From contig NZ_JARVSF010000022.1 of NCBI RefSeq assembly GCF_030209355.1, positions 28,996-92,995 on the forward strand: DNA of 64,000 nt. The letters run 5' to 3'. Every line of letters starts with the position of its first letter. Within the stretch, counting starts at the first letter, position 1. The stretch comes from Pseudarthrobacter sp. fls2-241-R2A-127 (lineage in GTDB: Bacteria > Actinomycetota > Actinomycetes > Actinomycetales > Micrococcaceae). Shown here in pieces: positions 45,311-53,187 of the stretch. The translations under genes were made by a program, and so were the position numbers. The notes beneath the pieces are model-generated. The model was not told the origin of the DNA and ran no database searches. It worked only from the letters and a program-made list of their open reading frames with translations.

Positions 45311-46195
45311 ATGACCAACAGCGACGACGTGCGGAAATTCCTGACCTCCCGCCGGTCACGGATCACGCCGGACGAGGCCGGGCTGCCGGCGTACGGCGGC
45401 AACCGGCGCGTCACGGGGCTGCGCCGGGAAGAGGTGGCCATGCTGGCCGGGATGAGCGTTGATTACTACATCCGGCTGGAGCGGGGGAACCTGTCCGGCG
45501 CCTCGGACAGCGTGCTGGAAGCACTGGCACGTGCCTTGCAGTTGGACGACGCCGAGACGGCCCACCTGTTCGACCTGGCCCGCGCGTCCACGGCTGCCCC
45601 GCGGGTGCGCCGCAAGCGGAGCCCGCTGACTGTGCGGCCCAGTGTGCAGAGGGTCATCGATGCGATTCCCGCGGCGCCCGCCTGGGTCCGCAACGACCGC
45701 GGCGACGTCCTGGCGGCCAACGAGCTGGGCCGGGCCCTGTACCTGGAAATGATGACCGACGGCGGCACCCCGCCCAACAGTGCGCGGTTCACGTTCCTGA
45801 GCCCGAAGGCGCGGGAGTTCTTTGCCGACTGGGAACGCGCCGCGGACGACATTGTTGCCGTCCTGCGGTCCACGGCGGGGAAGAACCCGTACGACAAGGA
45901 CCTCTCGGACCTGATCGGGGAGCTCTCGACGCAGAGCGAGGAGTTCCGCACCCGGTGGGCCCGGCACGACGTGAAGTACCACCGCACCGGCCGCAAACGG
46001 CTCCACCACTCGATTGTGGGGGACCTGGACCTGACCTACGAGGCGCTCGAGCTCCCCGCCGATCCCGGGCTTCGGATCAACGTCTACACGGCCGAGCCGG
46101 GCTCGCCGTCCGAGGACGCCCTCAAAGTCCTGGCCAGCTGGGCCGTCACGCAGCTGCGGGCCGGAGAGGTCCGCGCAAGCGAAACCAGCACATGA
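45311..46195 (+). CDS. XRE-family regulator with MmyB-like ligand domain
   Basis: 294 aa. N-terminal helix-turn-helix (GLRREEVAMLAGMSVDYYIR, LERGNLSGASDSVLEALARA) in residues about 30-85. The rest is the MmyB-like domain (VQRVIDAIPAAPAWVRNDRG, VLAANELGRALYLEM, HHSIVGDLDLTYEALELPAD), known to bind fatty acids in one structure and mostly found with redox operons. It is divergent from the AKR-AKR-SDR group and probably controls it. Between the genes, TACCCC and TGGGGT form a loose inverted repeat (about 45271-45290). Confidence 0.9.
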   Translation: MTNSDDVRKFLTSRRSRITPDEAGLPAYGGNRRVTGLRREEVAMLAGMSVDYYIRLERGNLSGASDSVLEALARALQLDDAETAHLFDLARASTAAPRVRRKRSPLTVRPSVQRVIDAIPAAPAWVRNDRGDVLAANELGRALYLEMMTDGGTPPNSARFTFLSPKAREFFADWERAADDIVAVLRSTAGKNPYDKDLSDLIGELSTQSEEFRTRWARHDVKYHRTGRKRLHHSIVGDLDLTYEALELPADPGLRINVYTAEPGSPSEDALKVLASWAVTQLRAGEVRASETST

Positions 46196-46205
46196 GTTCC
46201 AGCGC

Positions 46206-47480
46206 CTAGTGAGCCGCCGGCGTCTGATCGGCCAGCGCGCGGCGGGCCCTCATGCCCGCAAGCAGCTCACCGGCACGCACCGCGACCAGTTCGTTCAAGA
46301 AGCCAATTTCCCCCGGTGCGGCCACCGTTGCCGATGCGGTGGCCACCCGCTCCAAAACTGCAGCCGCCGACTCCCGCGCGTCCCCGACATCCATGCCCCA
46401 CGTGACGCCTTCGCGGACGATGTGTTCCAGCGTCAGGTAGTTGAGCCTGGACTGGCCGCCAACGATATGGCCGGAGTTATTGCTCGGGGCATAGAGGAGC
46501 AGCGTGGGGGCGAGGTCGTAGAGCGGGGCCATCGTCACTTCGCCGCCGTCCCTGAGGAGAATTGAGTAGTTCTTCGAGTGGGCGTCTCCGTTGCCGATGA
46601 CGAGGTTGAAGGTTATGGCGCGCAGCAGTGCGCGCCGGAATTCCCGGTCGTCCCGCGTATGCGGTGCCGCAGCCCTCACGAGCCGGGCCAGGCGGGACGG
46701 CGGGGTTGGAGACGTTTCATACTTGGACGTGCTGGCCAAAGCAAGGGCCTGGGTGAAATCCTCCTGGTGCAGCCGGCTGCCGTTCGGAGTCCGGTCGTAC
46801 CGGGTCACGACGATCGCCTGGCGGGACCCGAATGTCTCCAAATGGGCCGCCGCAGCGGGCAGGCCGACGGCAGCAGCCAGCTTCAACGCCCAGTCCTCGG
46901 CGGCAAGCAGGTGCGGGACCGGGGAGTCCAGCGGCTCCGGCTTGATGAGGTGGGTGGACAAGGCCCCGCGGCCCGGCCAAGCCCATCCGTCCCCAGACCG
47001 GCTCAGCAGTACCTTCGACTGAATGCCGCCCAGCGAAGCGGTAATTGCGAAGTCGTCAGGCAGATCCCACGTGGGGAGCGCCTCGACGACGGTGGCGACC
47101 TCCTCGGTAGTCATCGGCTGGGCGTCGGCCGGCCCATCAGGGGACGTACCCGCCGGAAGCGTCTGCACGGCGCCGGCGCAGTCGGCGCCCAGGATGGTCA
47201 GCAGCCCGAGGGCATCAGGGGTGGAGAGTCCGTTCTCTGACGCTAGATGTGAACGGACCTGGCCCTCTGGCAGGAGGCCGTCAAAGTAGTTGTAAACTGC
47301 CGGACCGTCGATCTTCTTCCGGCCCACTGGCAGCGACAGGGACAGCAGAACGGAGGAGGCACCGTATTCGGCGACGACGTCCGGGTCGTAGTGGAAGGAC
47401 ATCCTGAGGCCGGACCCGGTCAGGACGCCGATGTGCCGCCCATGGAGGAATACTTCCAGGCTCTTGTTGCGCGGGCTCAC
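46206..47480 (-). CDS. hipA: HipA-family serine/threonine kinase toxin
   Basis: 424 aa. N-terminal Couple_hipA subdomain (LEVFLHGRHIGVLTG, DGLLPEGQVRSHLASENGLS). The kinase core has the P-loop ITASLGGIQSKVLLSRSG, catalytic loop NLVIGNGDAHSKNYSILL (Asp and Asn) and metal-binding APLYDLAPTLL. HipA-type toxins phosphorylate targets such as glutamyl-tRNA synthetase and induce growth arrest. The stop region and length are intact. It is coupled to HipB by a 4-nt overlap. Confidence 0.93.
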   Translation of the reverse strand: MSPRNKSLEVFLHGRHIGVLTGSGLRMSFHYDPDVVAEYGASSVLLSLSLPVGRKKIDGPAVYNYFDGLLPEGQVRSHLASENGLSTPDALGLLTILGADCAGAVQTLPAGTSPDGPADAQPMTTEEVATVVEALPTWDLPDDFAITASLGGIQSKVLLSRSGDGWAWPGRGALSTHLIKPEPLDSPVPHLLAAEDWALKLAAAVGLPAAAAHLETFGSRQAIVVTRYDRTPNGSRLHQEDFTQALALASTSKYETSPTPPSRLARLVRAAAPHTRDDREFRRALLRAITFNLVIGNGDAHSKNYSILLRDGGEVTMAPLYDLAPTLLLYAPSNNSGHIVGGQSRLNYLTLEHIVREGVTWGMDVGDARESAAAVLERVATASATVAAPGEIGFLNELVAVRAGELLAGMRARRALADQTPAAH

Positions 47481-47725
47481 GCCTTGACCTGCAGCTTCGC
47501 GAACCGGGGGACCAGCGCCACGTCGCGGCCCAGCACACGGATGGCGTTCATGGCAACGATGACGGAGACTGCTTCGCCGTGCTCGAGCCTGACAATGGTC
47601 CGCCGGGCCGTCCCGAGCCGGTCAGCGAGATCTTGTTGGGTCAGGGAGGCCTCTTTGCGGGCATCGCTGATGGCCCGCCCCAAGGAGACGGCGTCGACGG
47701 CCCGGTAAAACGGCGTTTGTGACAT
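47477..47725 (-). CDS. hipB: HipB-type helix-turn-helix antitoxin
   Basis: 82 aa. HTH_3 domain: SLGRAISDARKEASLTQQDL, ADRLGTARRTIVRLEHGEAV, followed by MNAIRVLGRDVALVPRF. It would dimerise, bind the operators upstream and neutralise HipA. There is no ribosome site. The -10-like TATGAT (47732-47737) is only 6 nt before the ATG, so the transcript may start at the ATG (leaderless). Three direct operator-like repeats lie upstream, the nearest overlapping the start. Confidence 0.9.
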   Translation of the reverse strand: MSQTPFYRAVDAVSLGRAISDARKEASLTQQDLADRLGTARRTIVRLEHGEAVSVIVAMNAIRVLGRDVALVPRFAKLQVKA

Positions 47726-47801
47726 ATATTGATCATACGCGCGTGATCATCATTTGTGCCAGATATGACTCATTTGCCTAAGATGAGCATTTGTGACAGA
47801 T
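47716..47801. promoter_or_regulatory. HipB operator repeats at 37-bp spacing
   Basis: Three 12-bp direct repeats, TTTGTGACATAT (47716), TTTGTGCCAGAT (47753) and TTTGTGACAGAT (47790), are exactly 37 bp apart. The outer two also frame an inverted pair GTGCCAGAT/ATCTGGCAC (47756-47764 and 47800-47808). The -10-like TATGAT lies between the first two. Cooperative binding by HipB is the likely use. Confidence 0.7.
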
Positions 47802-47810
47802 CTGGCACTC

Positions 47811-47997
47811 GATGTCCCTATGCCCCAGGTTTCCGGCCGCGCAGACGGGAGGCGAGGGAGTGGAGGGCGCCTATGATTTGCACGTACGGCTTGTGCCGCA
47901 GCGTCTGGAGGAGGATGCCGAGTGCGAGGTAATTCGTGTTCGAAGCCCGGCTCCGTCCAGCGTCACTGCCCTCGGTTCACTTGGTGATCGGCCGCAT
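47811..47997. other. spacer between hipBA and the histidine kinase
   Basis: No convincing gene. On the minus strand a frame of about 50 codons ending at 47818 reads YLALGILLQTLRHKPYVQII then GALHSLASRLRGRKPGA with no start; it looks like the end of a lost gene, but I recognise no family. Confidence 0.35.
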
Positions 47998-49662
47998 TCA
48001 CGAAGCGGACGCCGTCTTCAGTGCTCCCATGTCGGCCGCGGGGAGGGTTAGTACCGCCGTTGTTCCCTGTCCCGGGCTACTGGAAAGAGCGACGTGGCCG
48101 CGGTGGTTTTCCATGATGGACTTGGTGATTGCCAGCCCCAGTCCGGCGCCGGGAATGGTGGAGGAGTGCGCATTGGCGGCCCGGAAAAAGCGGGTGAAGG
48201 CTTGGTCAAGTTCTTCTTCGGACATGCCTACGCCGGTGTCGGTGACTTCGCAGCGAAGCTCGTGCCCGGTGGCGTCGACCTTGACGGTGACCGTGCCGCC
48301 GTGAGGCGTGTACTTGATGGCGTTGGAGATCAGGTTGTCCACGGCCTGGCCGAGGCGGTCAGGGTCGAAGTGACCCTTGGCCGCTTCGCTGGGGATCAGG
48401 TACAAGGTGATGCCGCGGGCCTTGGCCCGTGATTGGGCGGCCTCAACACTCTGCCTGACAACCTCGCAGAGGTCAGCGTGCCGCGGGTTGATGGTCACGG
48501 TGTCCGCGGCGATCGTCAGCAGGTCACCCACCAGATGCAGGAGTCGCTGGGCGTTCCGTTTTGCGACGGTCAGGTACATCTCGATGTCAGGGTCAAGGTC
48601 CTTTTCGTCCAGGGCCAGGTCCATGTAGCCCATGATCGAGGTCAGCGGGGTCCTCAGTTCGTGCGAGACGCTGGAGACGAATTGGTCCTTGGCCGAGAGC
48701 GCTTCGACCAGCGCTGTGACATCGGTGAACGCAAGGACCGCTCCCCGGTGTTCGCCCCGGGAGTCACGGATCAACCGGCACGTTGCTGAGTAGGCCCGCT
48801 GGCTGGTTCCGTTGTCGGCCCAGATCAGTTCGTCGGTGAAGGACTCTCCTTGTGCCGCCCGAAACCCGGGGCGCTGCTCCGGAGGCAGGGCATGCTTCCG
48901 GTCAGGACCATAGACGAGGAAGCCCGGTGGTTCATCGGACAGCTGCCTCCCGGTGACGGTGCCGCCGAAATGGCTGCTGAATTGGTGATTGGCAAGCACC
49001 GCCTGGCCGTTGGCGTCGACGGCGCAGACTCCTACACTCACAGTGTCCATGACGCTGCTGAGCAGCCGCTCGCGGTCCCCGCTTGCAACCAGGAGGTCCC
49101 TGACCTCGCAGCTTTGGGCCTTCAGCTGTTGCCGCTGCAGCGAGAGGGCGTTGACAATGCCGTGGGCCGTGAGCGCGATCGCTCCGAGAATGACCGGGAG
49201 CAGGACGATCCGGATAAAGTCCGGGCCATCAAAGCCCGTGCCCAGGATGACCGGGGGCAGCACCGCGCTGAGGATGGTGGCGACGACGGCGAAAAGGACG
49301 CCGCTGCGGCGCCGGTCCGCGGCCAGCCATACGACGGGAAAAACCAGGAGGAAACCCAGGACGGCGAGGTACTGGTCGGCGGCTTCGCGGGAGAAGCCAA
49401 CGACGATGCAGTCCAGGACCGGGATGATGAGCACGGCCCGATCGGTCAGGCGAGCCCACGGCACCAGGGCGCAAGCGCCAAGGAGCAGAACATGTGCCCC
49501 GAGGCTAAAGAGAAACGGCCCGGACACATCGAGTTGCGGGTGCAGTATCATCGTCAGGACCGTGACCAGCAGCATCGTCGTAGACAGCGGAAGCTGAAAC
49601 AGCACCGCCCGGCCCCTGGGCCCCAATGTCCGGTAGTACGCATACAACTGCTCAAAAAGCAT
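47998..49662 (-). CDS. membrane-bound PAS histidine kinase
   Basis: 554 aa, GGGGAG 3 nt before the ATG. Five or six N-terminal membrane helices (about 20-190), a PAS domain (about 205-320: MDTVSVGVCAVDANGQAVLA), HisKA (FVSSVSHELRTPLTSIMGYM) and HATPase (DNLISNAIKYTPHGG, DTGVGMSEEELDQAFTRFFR, GLGLAITKSIMENHRG). No response regulator gene lies beside it, so it is an orphan kinase. It is divergent from the universal stress protein gene. Signal unknown. Confidence 0.92.
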   Translation of the reverse strand: MLFEQLYAYYRTLGPRGRAVLFQLPLSTTMLLVTVLTMILHPQLDVSGPFLFSLGAHVLLLGACALVPWARLTDRAVLIIPVLDCIVVGFSREAADQYLAVLGFLLVFPVVWLAADRRRSGVLFAVVATILSAVLPPVILGTGFDGPDFIRIVLLPVILGAIALTAHGIVNALSLQRQQLKAQSCEVRDLLVASGDRERLLSSVMDTVSVGVCAVDANGQAVLANHQFSSHFGGTVTGRQLSDEPPGFLVYGPDRKHALPPEQRPGFRAAQGESFTDELIWADNGTSQRAYSATCRLIRDSRGEHRGAVLAFTDVTALVEALSAKDQFVSSVSHELRTPLTSIMGYMDLALDEKDLDPDIEMYLTVAKRNAQRLLHLVGDLLTIAADTVTINPRHADLCEVVRQSVEAAQSRAKARGITLYLIPSEAAKGHFDPDRLGQAVDNLISNAIKYTPHGGTVTVKVDATGHELRCEVTDTGVGMSEEELDQAFTRFFRAANAHSSTIPGAGLGLAITKSIMENHRGHVALSSSPGQGTTAVLTLPAADMGALKTASAS

Positions 49663-49826
49663 GGTCTCCCCTACCTGCCCTGAACGCTTGTGGAAGAAAC
49701 CTACCCCGCCACGTGCGCAATCAACTGCAATGCTGGTTCTTAATCTCCACCGGCACGGGGCTTTAGGTGCGCGTTTCTGCCTGACGTCCGGCCGCGCAGT
49801 AGAATCCGGATCTGACAGGAGTTGAC

Positions 49827-50363
49827 ATGACTGACGCAGGGAAACAATCCAGCCCCACGCCGTACGTCCCGCGGAAGATCAGTGGGCCGGTGCTCATGGG
49901 CGTGGTGCCCGGCCAGCCGCTGGCCGTCGCCCACCGGGCCGCCGAGTTGGCGTTCAGCCTCGGCGTGAAGCTGGTCTGCGCCTTTGTGGACGTCACCACC
50001 TACCTGGCTGAGGAGCCGGACGGCAGGGTGGAGGCCCGGCCGATCGATCCCGACGGGGTGGATGACGATATCGAAGGAATCGGTGCCACCATCGCCGCGG
50101 ACCTCCGCGCGGCCTTCAACGGATCCGGGATCGACTGGTCCTTCGTGACCCTTGCCGGTGACCCGGCCCGGGCGCTGGGACGCCTGGCGGAATCCGCCGA
50201 CGCGTCCGTCATCGTGGTGGGCACCCGCGAGCGCGGGCTCGGGGCCCGGCTTGAGGAAATGCTCGTGGGATCCGTGGCGGTGCACCTCACCCACCGCCAG
50301 CACCGGCCTGTCCTGGTGGTGCCGCTGTCGCCGCACAGGCACCAGCCCACGGCGGGCCGATGA
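49827..50363 (+). CDS. universal stress protein (UspA family)
   Basis: 178 aa, AGGAG 5 nt before the ATG. One Usp domain. The N-terminal strand is GPVLMGVVPGQPLAVAHRAA and the C-terminal ATP-site strand reads DASVIVVGTRERGLGARLEE then GSVAVHLTHRQHRPVLVVPL, the G-x-x-G...G-S pattern kept in loose form. It overlaps the first FluC gene by 4 nt. ATP-binding Usp proteins act in stress and dormancy; coupling with fluoride channels is unusual. Confidence 0.88.
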   Translation: MTDAGKQSSPTPYVPRKISGPVLMGVVPGQPLAVAHRAAELAFSLGVKLVCAFVDVTTYLAEEPDGRVEARPIDPDGVDDDIEGIGATIAADLRAAFNGSGIDWSFVTLAGDPARALGRLAESADASVIVVGTRERGLGARLEEMLVGSVAVHLTHRQHRPVLVVPLSPHRHQPTAGR

Positions 50364-50941
50364 TGGAACCGCCTGTACCGGAGGCCCAGGCGGGAGCCGC
50401 GGACACGCAGGGGCACGACGACGGGACCCGGCATCCGAAGGCCGGCGGCCGGGAGGCTGCGGCGGACCAGGGGACGCTTGGTGCGGCGCGCCCCCACCGG
50501 CCGGTGCACCTGCATCCCGGGTTCCTGCTGGTAGTCATTGCGGGCGGCATCCTGGGGGCGCTGGCCCGTTTTGGACTGGCCAGCCTCCTGCCTGCACCGG
50601 GTGGCTGGCCGGTCCCCACCCTGGCCATCAACCTTTCCGGTGCCTTCCTGCTCGGCCTCCTGCTGGAGGCGCTGGTGCGGCGGGGCCCTGACGCGGGGCG
50701 GCTTCGGCTGGTCCGGCTGTTCGTCGGCACCGGGTTCATGGGTGCGTTCACCACGTACAGCACGCTGGCTCTGGAAGCGAATACCCTGTTGGGGGCAGGC
50801 CGCGTCACGGACGCGCTGCTCTACGTGGCGGTCAGTGTGGTGGCGGGCGCCGCTGCCACCGTGGCGGGAATTTGGCTGGCGGCAGGCCACCGTGTACGGG
50901 CCACCGATCGCCCGAGGGCTCTGAAGAAGGAGAGCCGGTGA
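50360..50941 (+). CDS. crcB: FluC/CrcB fluoride channel, first subunit with N-terminal extension
   Basis: 193 aa. An N-terminal hydrophilic extension of about 55 residues (Ala/Gly/His-rich, AQAGAADTQGHDDGTRHPKA) precedes four membrane helices. Conserved FluC motifs are GGILGALARFGL, NLSGAFLLGLLLEAL and GTGFMGAFTTYSTLALEAN, which carry the pore Asn, Phe and Thr residues. The Fluc dual-topology fold exports fluoride. It overlaps the second FluC gene by 4 nt; paired FluC genes usually form heterodimers. Confidence 0.92.
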   Translation: MMEPPVPEAQAGAADTQGHDDGTRHPKAGGREAAADQGTLGAARPHRPVHLHPGFLLVVIAGGILGALARFGLASLLPAPGGWPVPTLAINLSGAFLLGLLLEALVRRGPDAGRLRLVRLFVGTGFMGAFTTYSTLALEANTLLGAGRVTDALLYVAVSVVAGAAATVAGIWLAAGHRVRATDRPRALKKESR

Positions 50942-51315
50942 GCGTCGCCATCATTATCCTGATCGGCGTCGCCGGCGGGCTCGGGGCAGCCACCCGGTTC
51001 GTGGTGGACGGCTTGGTACGGTCCAAGGTCCGCACCGCACTGCCGGTGGGAACCATCATCATCAACGTTACGGGCTCGTTCCTGCTGGGCCTGCTTGCCG
51101 GCGCCGTTATCGTCCACGCCGCGCCTGCCGAGCTGCAGGCGATTGCCGGCACCGGGTTCCTGGGCGGCTACACCACGTTCAGCACGGCAAGCTTCGAGAC
51201 GGTCCGGCTCATCCAGTCCCGCCGCACCGGGCTGGCCCTCGTCAACGGGATCGGCACCGCCGTGGCCGCCGTGGCCGCTGCTGCCGGCGGGCTTGTGCTG
51301 GGCAGCCTGTTCTAG
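50938..51315 (+). CDS. crcB: FluC/CrcB fluoride channel, second subunit
   Basis: 125 aa from GTG 50938, GAAGGAG upstream. Four membrane helices with GVAGGLGAATRFVVDGLV, NVTGSFLLGLLAGAV and the pore signature GTGFLGGYTTFSTASFETV. Minimal-length FluC. With the preceding gene it probably makes a heterodimeric fluoride exporter. No fluoride riboswitch is visible upstream of the usp-fluC unit. Confidence 0.93.
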   Translation: MSVAIIILIGVAGGLGAATRFVVDGLVRSKVRTALPVGTIIINVTGSFLLGLLAGAVIVHAAPAELQAIAGTGFLGGYTTFSTASFETVRLIQSRRTGLALVNGIGTAVAAVAAAAGGLVLGSLF

Positions 51316-51453
51316 CAAAGGCAGGCCGACGGTCACCCCGGCGGCACCTCTTGCCGCGAAGCGGTCGACGCTGGCTGAGTTCGTGGGCACCAGCGAGTAG
51401 GAGCCGGGCGCAGAGTATTGCGGACGCTCACGGCGCGGGGCTACCTTGTGGCG

Positions 51454-51870
51454 ATGGAGCGCAAGGCAACACCTGGCGACATTGATGCCATCTGCAGGGG
51501 CCTTCCCGAGGTTGTGCTGGGGACCTCCTGGGGTGACCGTCCCACCTACAAAGTGCCGCAGGGACCCAAGGGCCGGGGCTTCGTGCTGTACCGGGCCCCG
51601 CACAAGACAGCGATCAATCCGGAATCGGGCGAACCGTACCAGGACCTGCTGGTCATCGTGGTCGCGGACGATGCTGCGAAGTCAGCCCTGGTGGAGGACC
51701 CGTCGCTGCCGTTCTTTACCGTGCCCCACTTCAACGGGTACAACGCCGTCCTGGTGCAGGAGTCCCGGCTTGGCGAGATGTCGCGCGAAGAGTTGGCGGA
51801 GATCCTTGTGGAAGCTTGGGCGGCCCGGGCACCCAAAAGGCTGGTCAAGGAGTTCTTCGCGGGCCGCTGA
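51454..51870 (+). CDS. MmcQ/YjbR family protein
   Basis: 138 aa from ATG 51454 (MERKATPGDIDAICRGLPEV); an ORF start at 51418 lacks support. MmcQ/YjbR fold: GTSWGDRPTYKVPQGPKGRG, VLYRAPHKTAINPES, LLVIVVADDAAKSALVEDPS, FFTVPHFNGYNAVLV and ELAEILVEAWAARAPKRLVK. These proteins have a double-wing DNA-binding-like fold; the role is not known. Stands alone. Confidence 0.88.
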   Translation: MERKATPGDIDAICRGLPEVVLGTSWGDRPTYKVPQGPKGRGFVLYRAPHKTAINPESGEPYQDLLVIVVADDAAKSALVEDPSLPFFTVPHFNGYNAVLVQESRLGEMSREELAEILVEAWAARAPKRLVKEFFAGR

Positions 51871-51951
51871 CGCACGACGCCGGTCCGCGACGTGCCCCAT
51901 TTCGTCCCGTGCATTGGGTGGGCGTCAGCCAACAGGAGCCGCCGACCTCTG

Positions 51952-52593
51952 TCAGGCCGCCAGGTGGAAGGTGTCCGCGAAGCGGCGAAGGAGGTCTCCC
52001 GGGCCGCTTAGGACCCGGATCACGCCGCTTTCGATCGCGCGGTCCGGTGCCATGTCCCCGGAGATGAGCAGCCGGATGTCCGGTCCGGTGGCAAAGGCGA
52101 GGTCTGCCGCGCCGTCACCGCGGGTGACGTCGAGGCTGGGCCCCTGGACCCGGATCAGGAGGTCGGCGGAACCGAAGTGCGCGGCGTAGGCGGTGGCGGG
52201 CAGGGCGGCCGCCACGTCCGGCCGGAACGCGGTGCGCAGGTCCATGGTCATCGAGTCGGGGCTGATGATCTGGTCCTCGCGCGGGTCACCCATGGCCTTG
52301 AAGCCCCAGGCGCCCAGCCCGAGGACCACCGGTTCGAGCTCCCGTCCGTACGGCGTCAGCTCGTAGACGATGACCCGGGAGCGTGGCGCACGGCGGATCA
52401 CGCCGGCAGCCTGCAGTTCCTTAAGCCGCGCGGCCAGGATATTGCTCGGGATCCGTGGCAGGCCCTCGGCGAGCTCACCGTAGCGGCGCGGCCCCACAAG
52501 CAGGTCGCGGACGATCAGCAGGGCCCACCGTTCGCCGACGATCTCCATGGCCCGCGTGATGCCCGAGTACTGTCCGTAGTCGCGTGCGGCCAT
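51952..52593 (-). CDS. HxlR-family regulator with C-terminal SCP2-like domain
   Basis: 213 aa from ATG 52593 (MAARDYGQYSGITRAMEIVG). HxlR winged helix: ERWALLIVRDLLVGPRRYGE, LPRIPSNILAARLKELQ and VIVYELTPYGRELEPVV. The C-terminal half (about 115-213) resembles an SCP2/sterol-carrier-type ligand domain (LLIRVQGPSLDVTRGDGAAD). It overlaps the downstream side of the VOC gene's stop, in a two-gene leftward unit. The effector is unknown. Confidence 0.88.
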   Translation of the reverse strand: MAARDYGQYSGITRAMEIVGERWALLIVRDLLVGPRRYGELAEGLPRIPSNILAARLKELQAAGVIRRAPRSRVIVYELTPYGRELEPVVLGLGAWGFKAMGDPREDQIISPDSMTMDLRTAFRPDVAAALPATAYAAHFGSADLLIRVQGPSLDVTRGDGAADLAFATGPDIRLLISGDMAPDRAIESGVIRVLSGPGDLLRRFADTFHLAA

Positions 52594-52598
52594 GAACC

Positions 52599-53033
52599 TC
52601 AGGCCTGCTGGTTCATGAAAGCTTCCGGGCCCTGTTCGGCGGCGGCGGCTTCCATGAAGCCGAACTCCAGGATGTTGCCGTCGGGGTCTGTCAGCTGGCG
52701 CTGGTACATGAAGCCGTAATCGGAAGCGGGCTGGGCCTCGCTTCCGCCTGCCGCCAGGCCACTGGCCACGCTGGCGTCCACTGCTTCCCGGCTGTCCAGG
52801 AAGATTGCGGTGGTGGCCGATACGGTTGCGGACGGGTCGCCGATGGGCCGTTCGCTGAAGGTCTGGAAGTACTCGCGGACCAGGAGCATGAAAAAGCTGT
52901 GGTCTTCCTCCACCACCACGCACGCGGCGTTGTGGTCGGTGAAGAGCGGGTTGATGGTGAAACCCACCGCCGTGTAGAACGCCTTGGCGCGCTCCAGGTC
53001 TGTCACGGGCAGGTTTACGAACATTGCGGTCAT
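52599..53033 (-). CDS. VOC-family (glyoxalase/extradiol dioxygenase-like) protein
   Basis: 144 aa from ATG 53033 (MTAMFVNLPVTDLERAKAFY); ATG 53024 also possible. Two beta-alpha-beta modules: VNLPVTDLERAKAFYTAVGF and the second ending LTDPDGNILEFGFME, with a Glu ligand at the end. A PhnB-like subgroup with ERPIGDPSATVSATTAIFLD. Probably metal-binding; substrate unknown. First gene of the unit with the HxlR regulator, 5 bp apart. Confidence 0.85.
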   Translation of the reverse strand: MTAMFVNLPVTDLERAKAFYTAVGFTINPLFTDHNAACVVVEEDHSFFMLLVREYFQTFSERPIGDPSATVSATTAIFLDSREAVDASVASGLAAGGSEAQPASDYGFMYQRQLTDPDGNILEFGFMEAAAAEQGPEAFMNQQA

Positions 53034-53187
53034 CACAGTCTCTTTTCCCAAGATGGAGTGGATAACCTCGATACTTGCAAAAAACAAGTGAGGGGTCAAT
53101 ACCCAGACTGGTCCCTTTCCACCCGTTCGTTTCGGCCGCCCTTCACCCCTGCCGGCCCGGCGGCTTCACCACGCGCCGCCTGCGGCT

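Noticed and set aside
49663..49826. Fluoride riboswitch upstream of the usp-fluC unit
   Set aside because: The conserved GGxGATGG...CCTG fold of that riboswitch is not visible.
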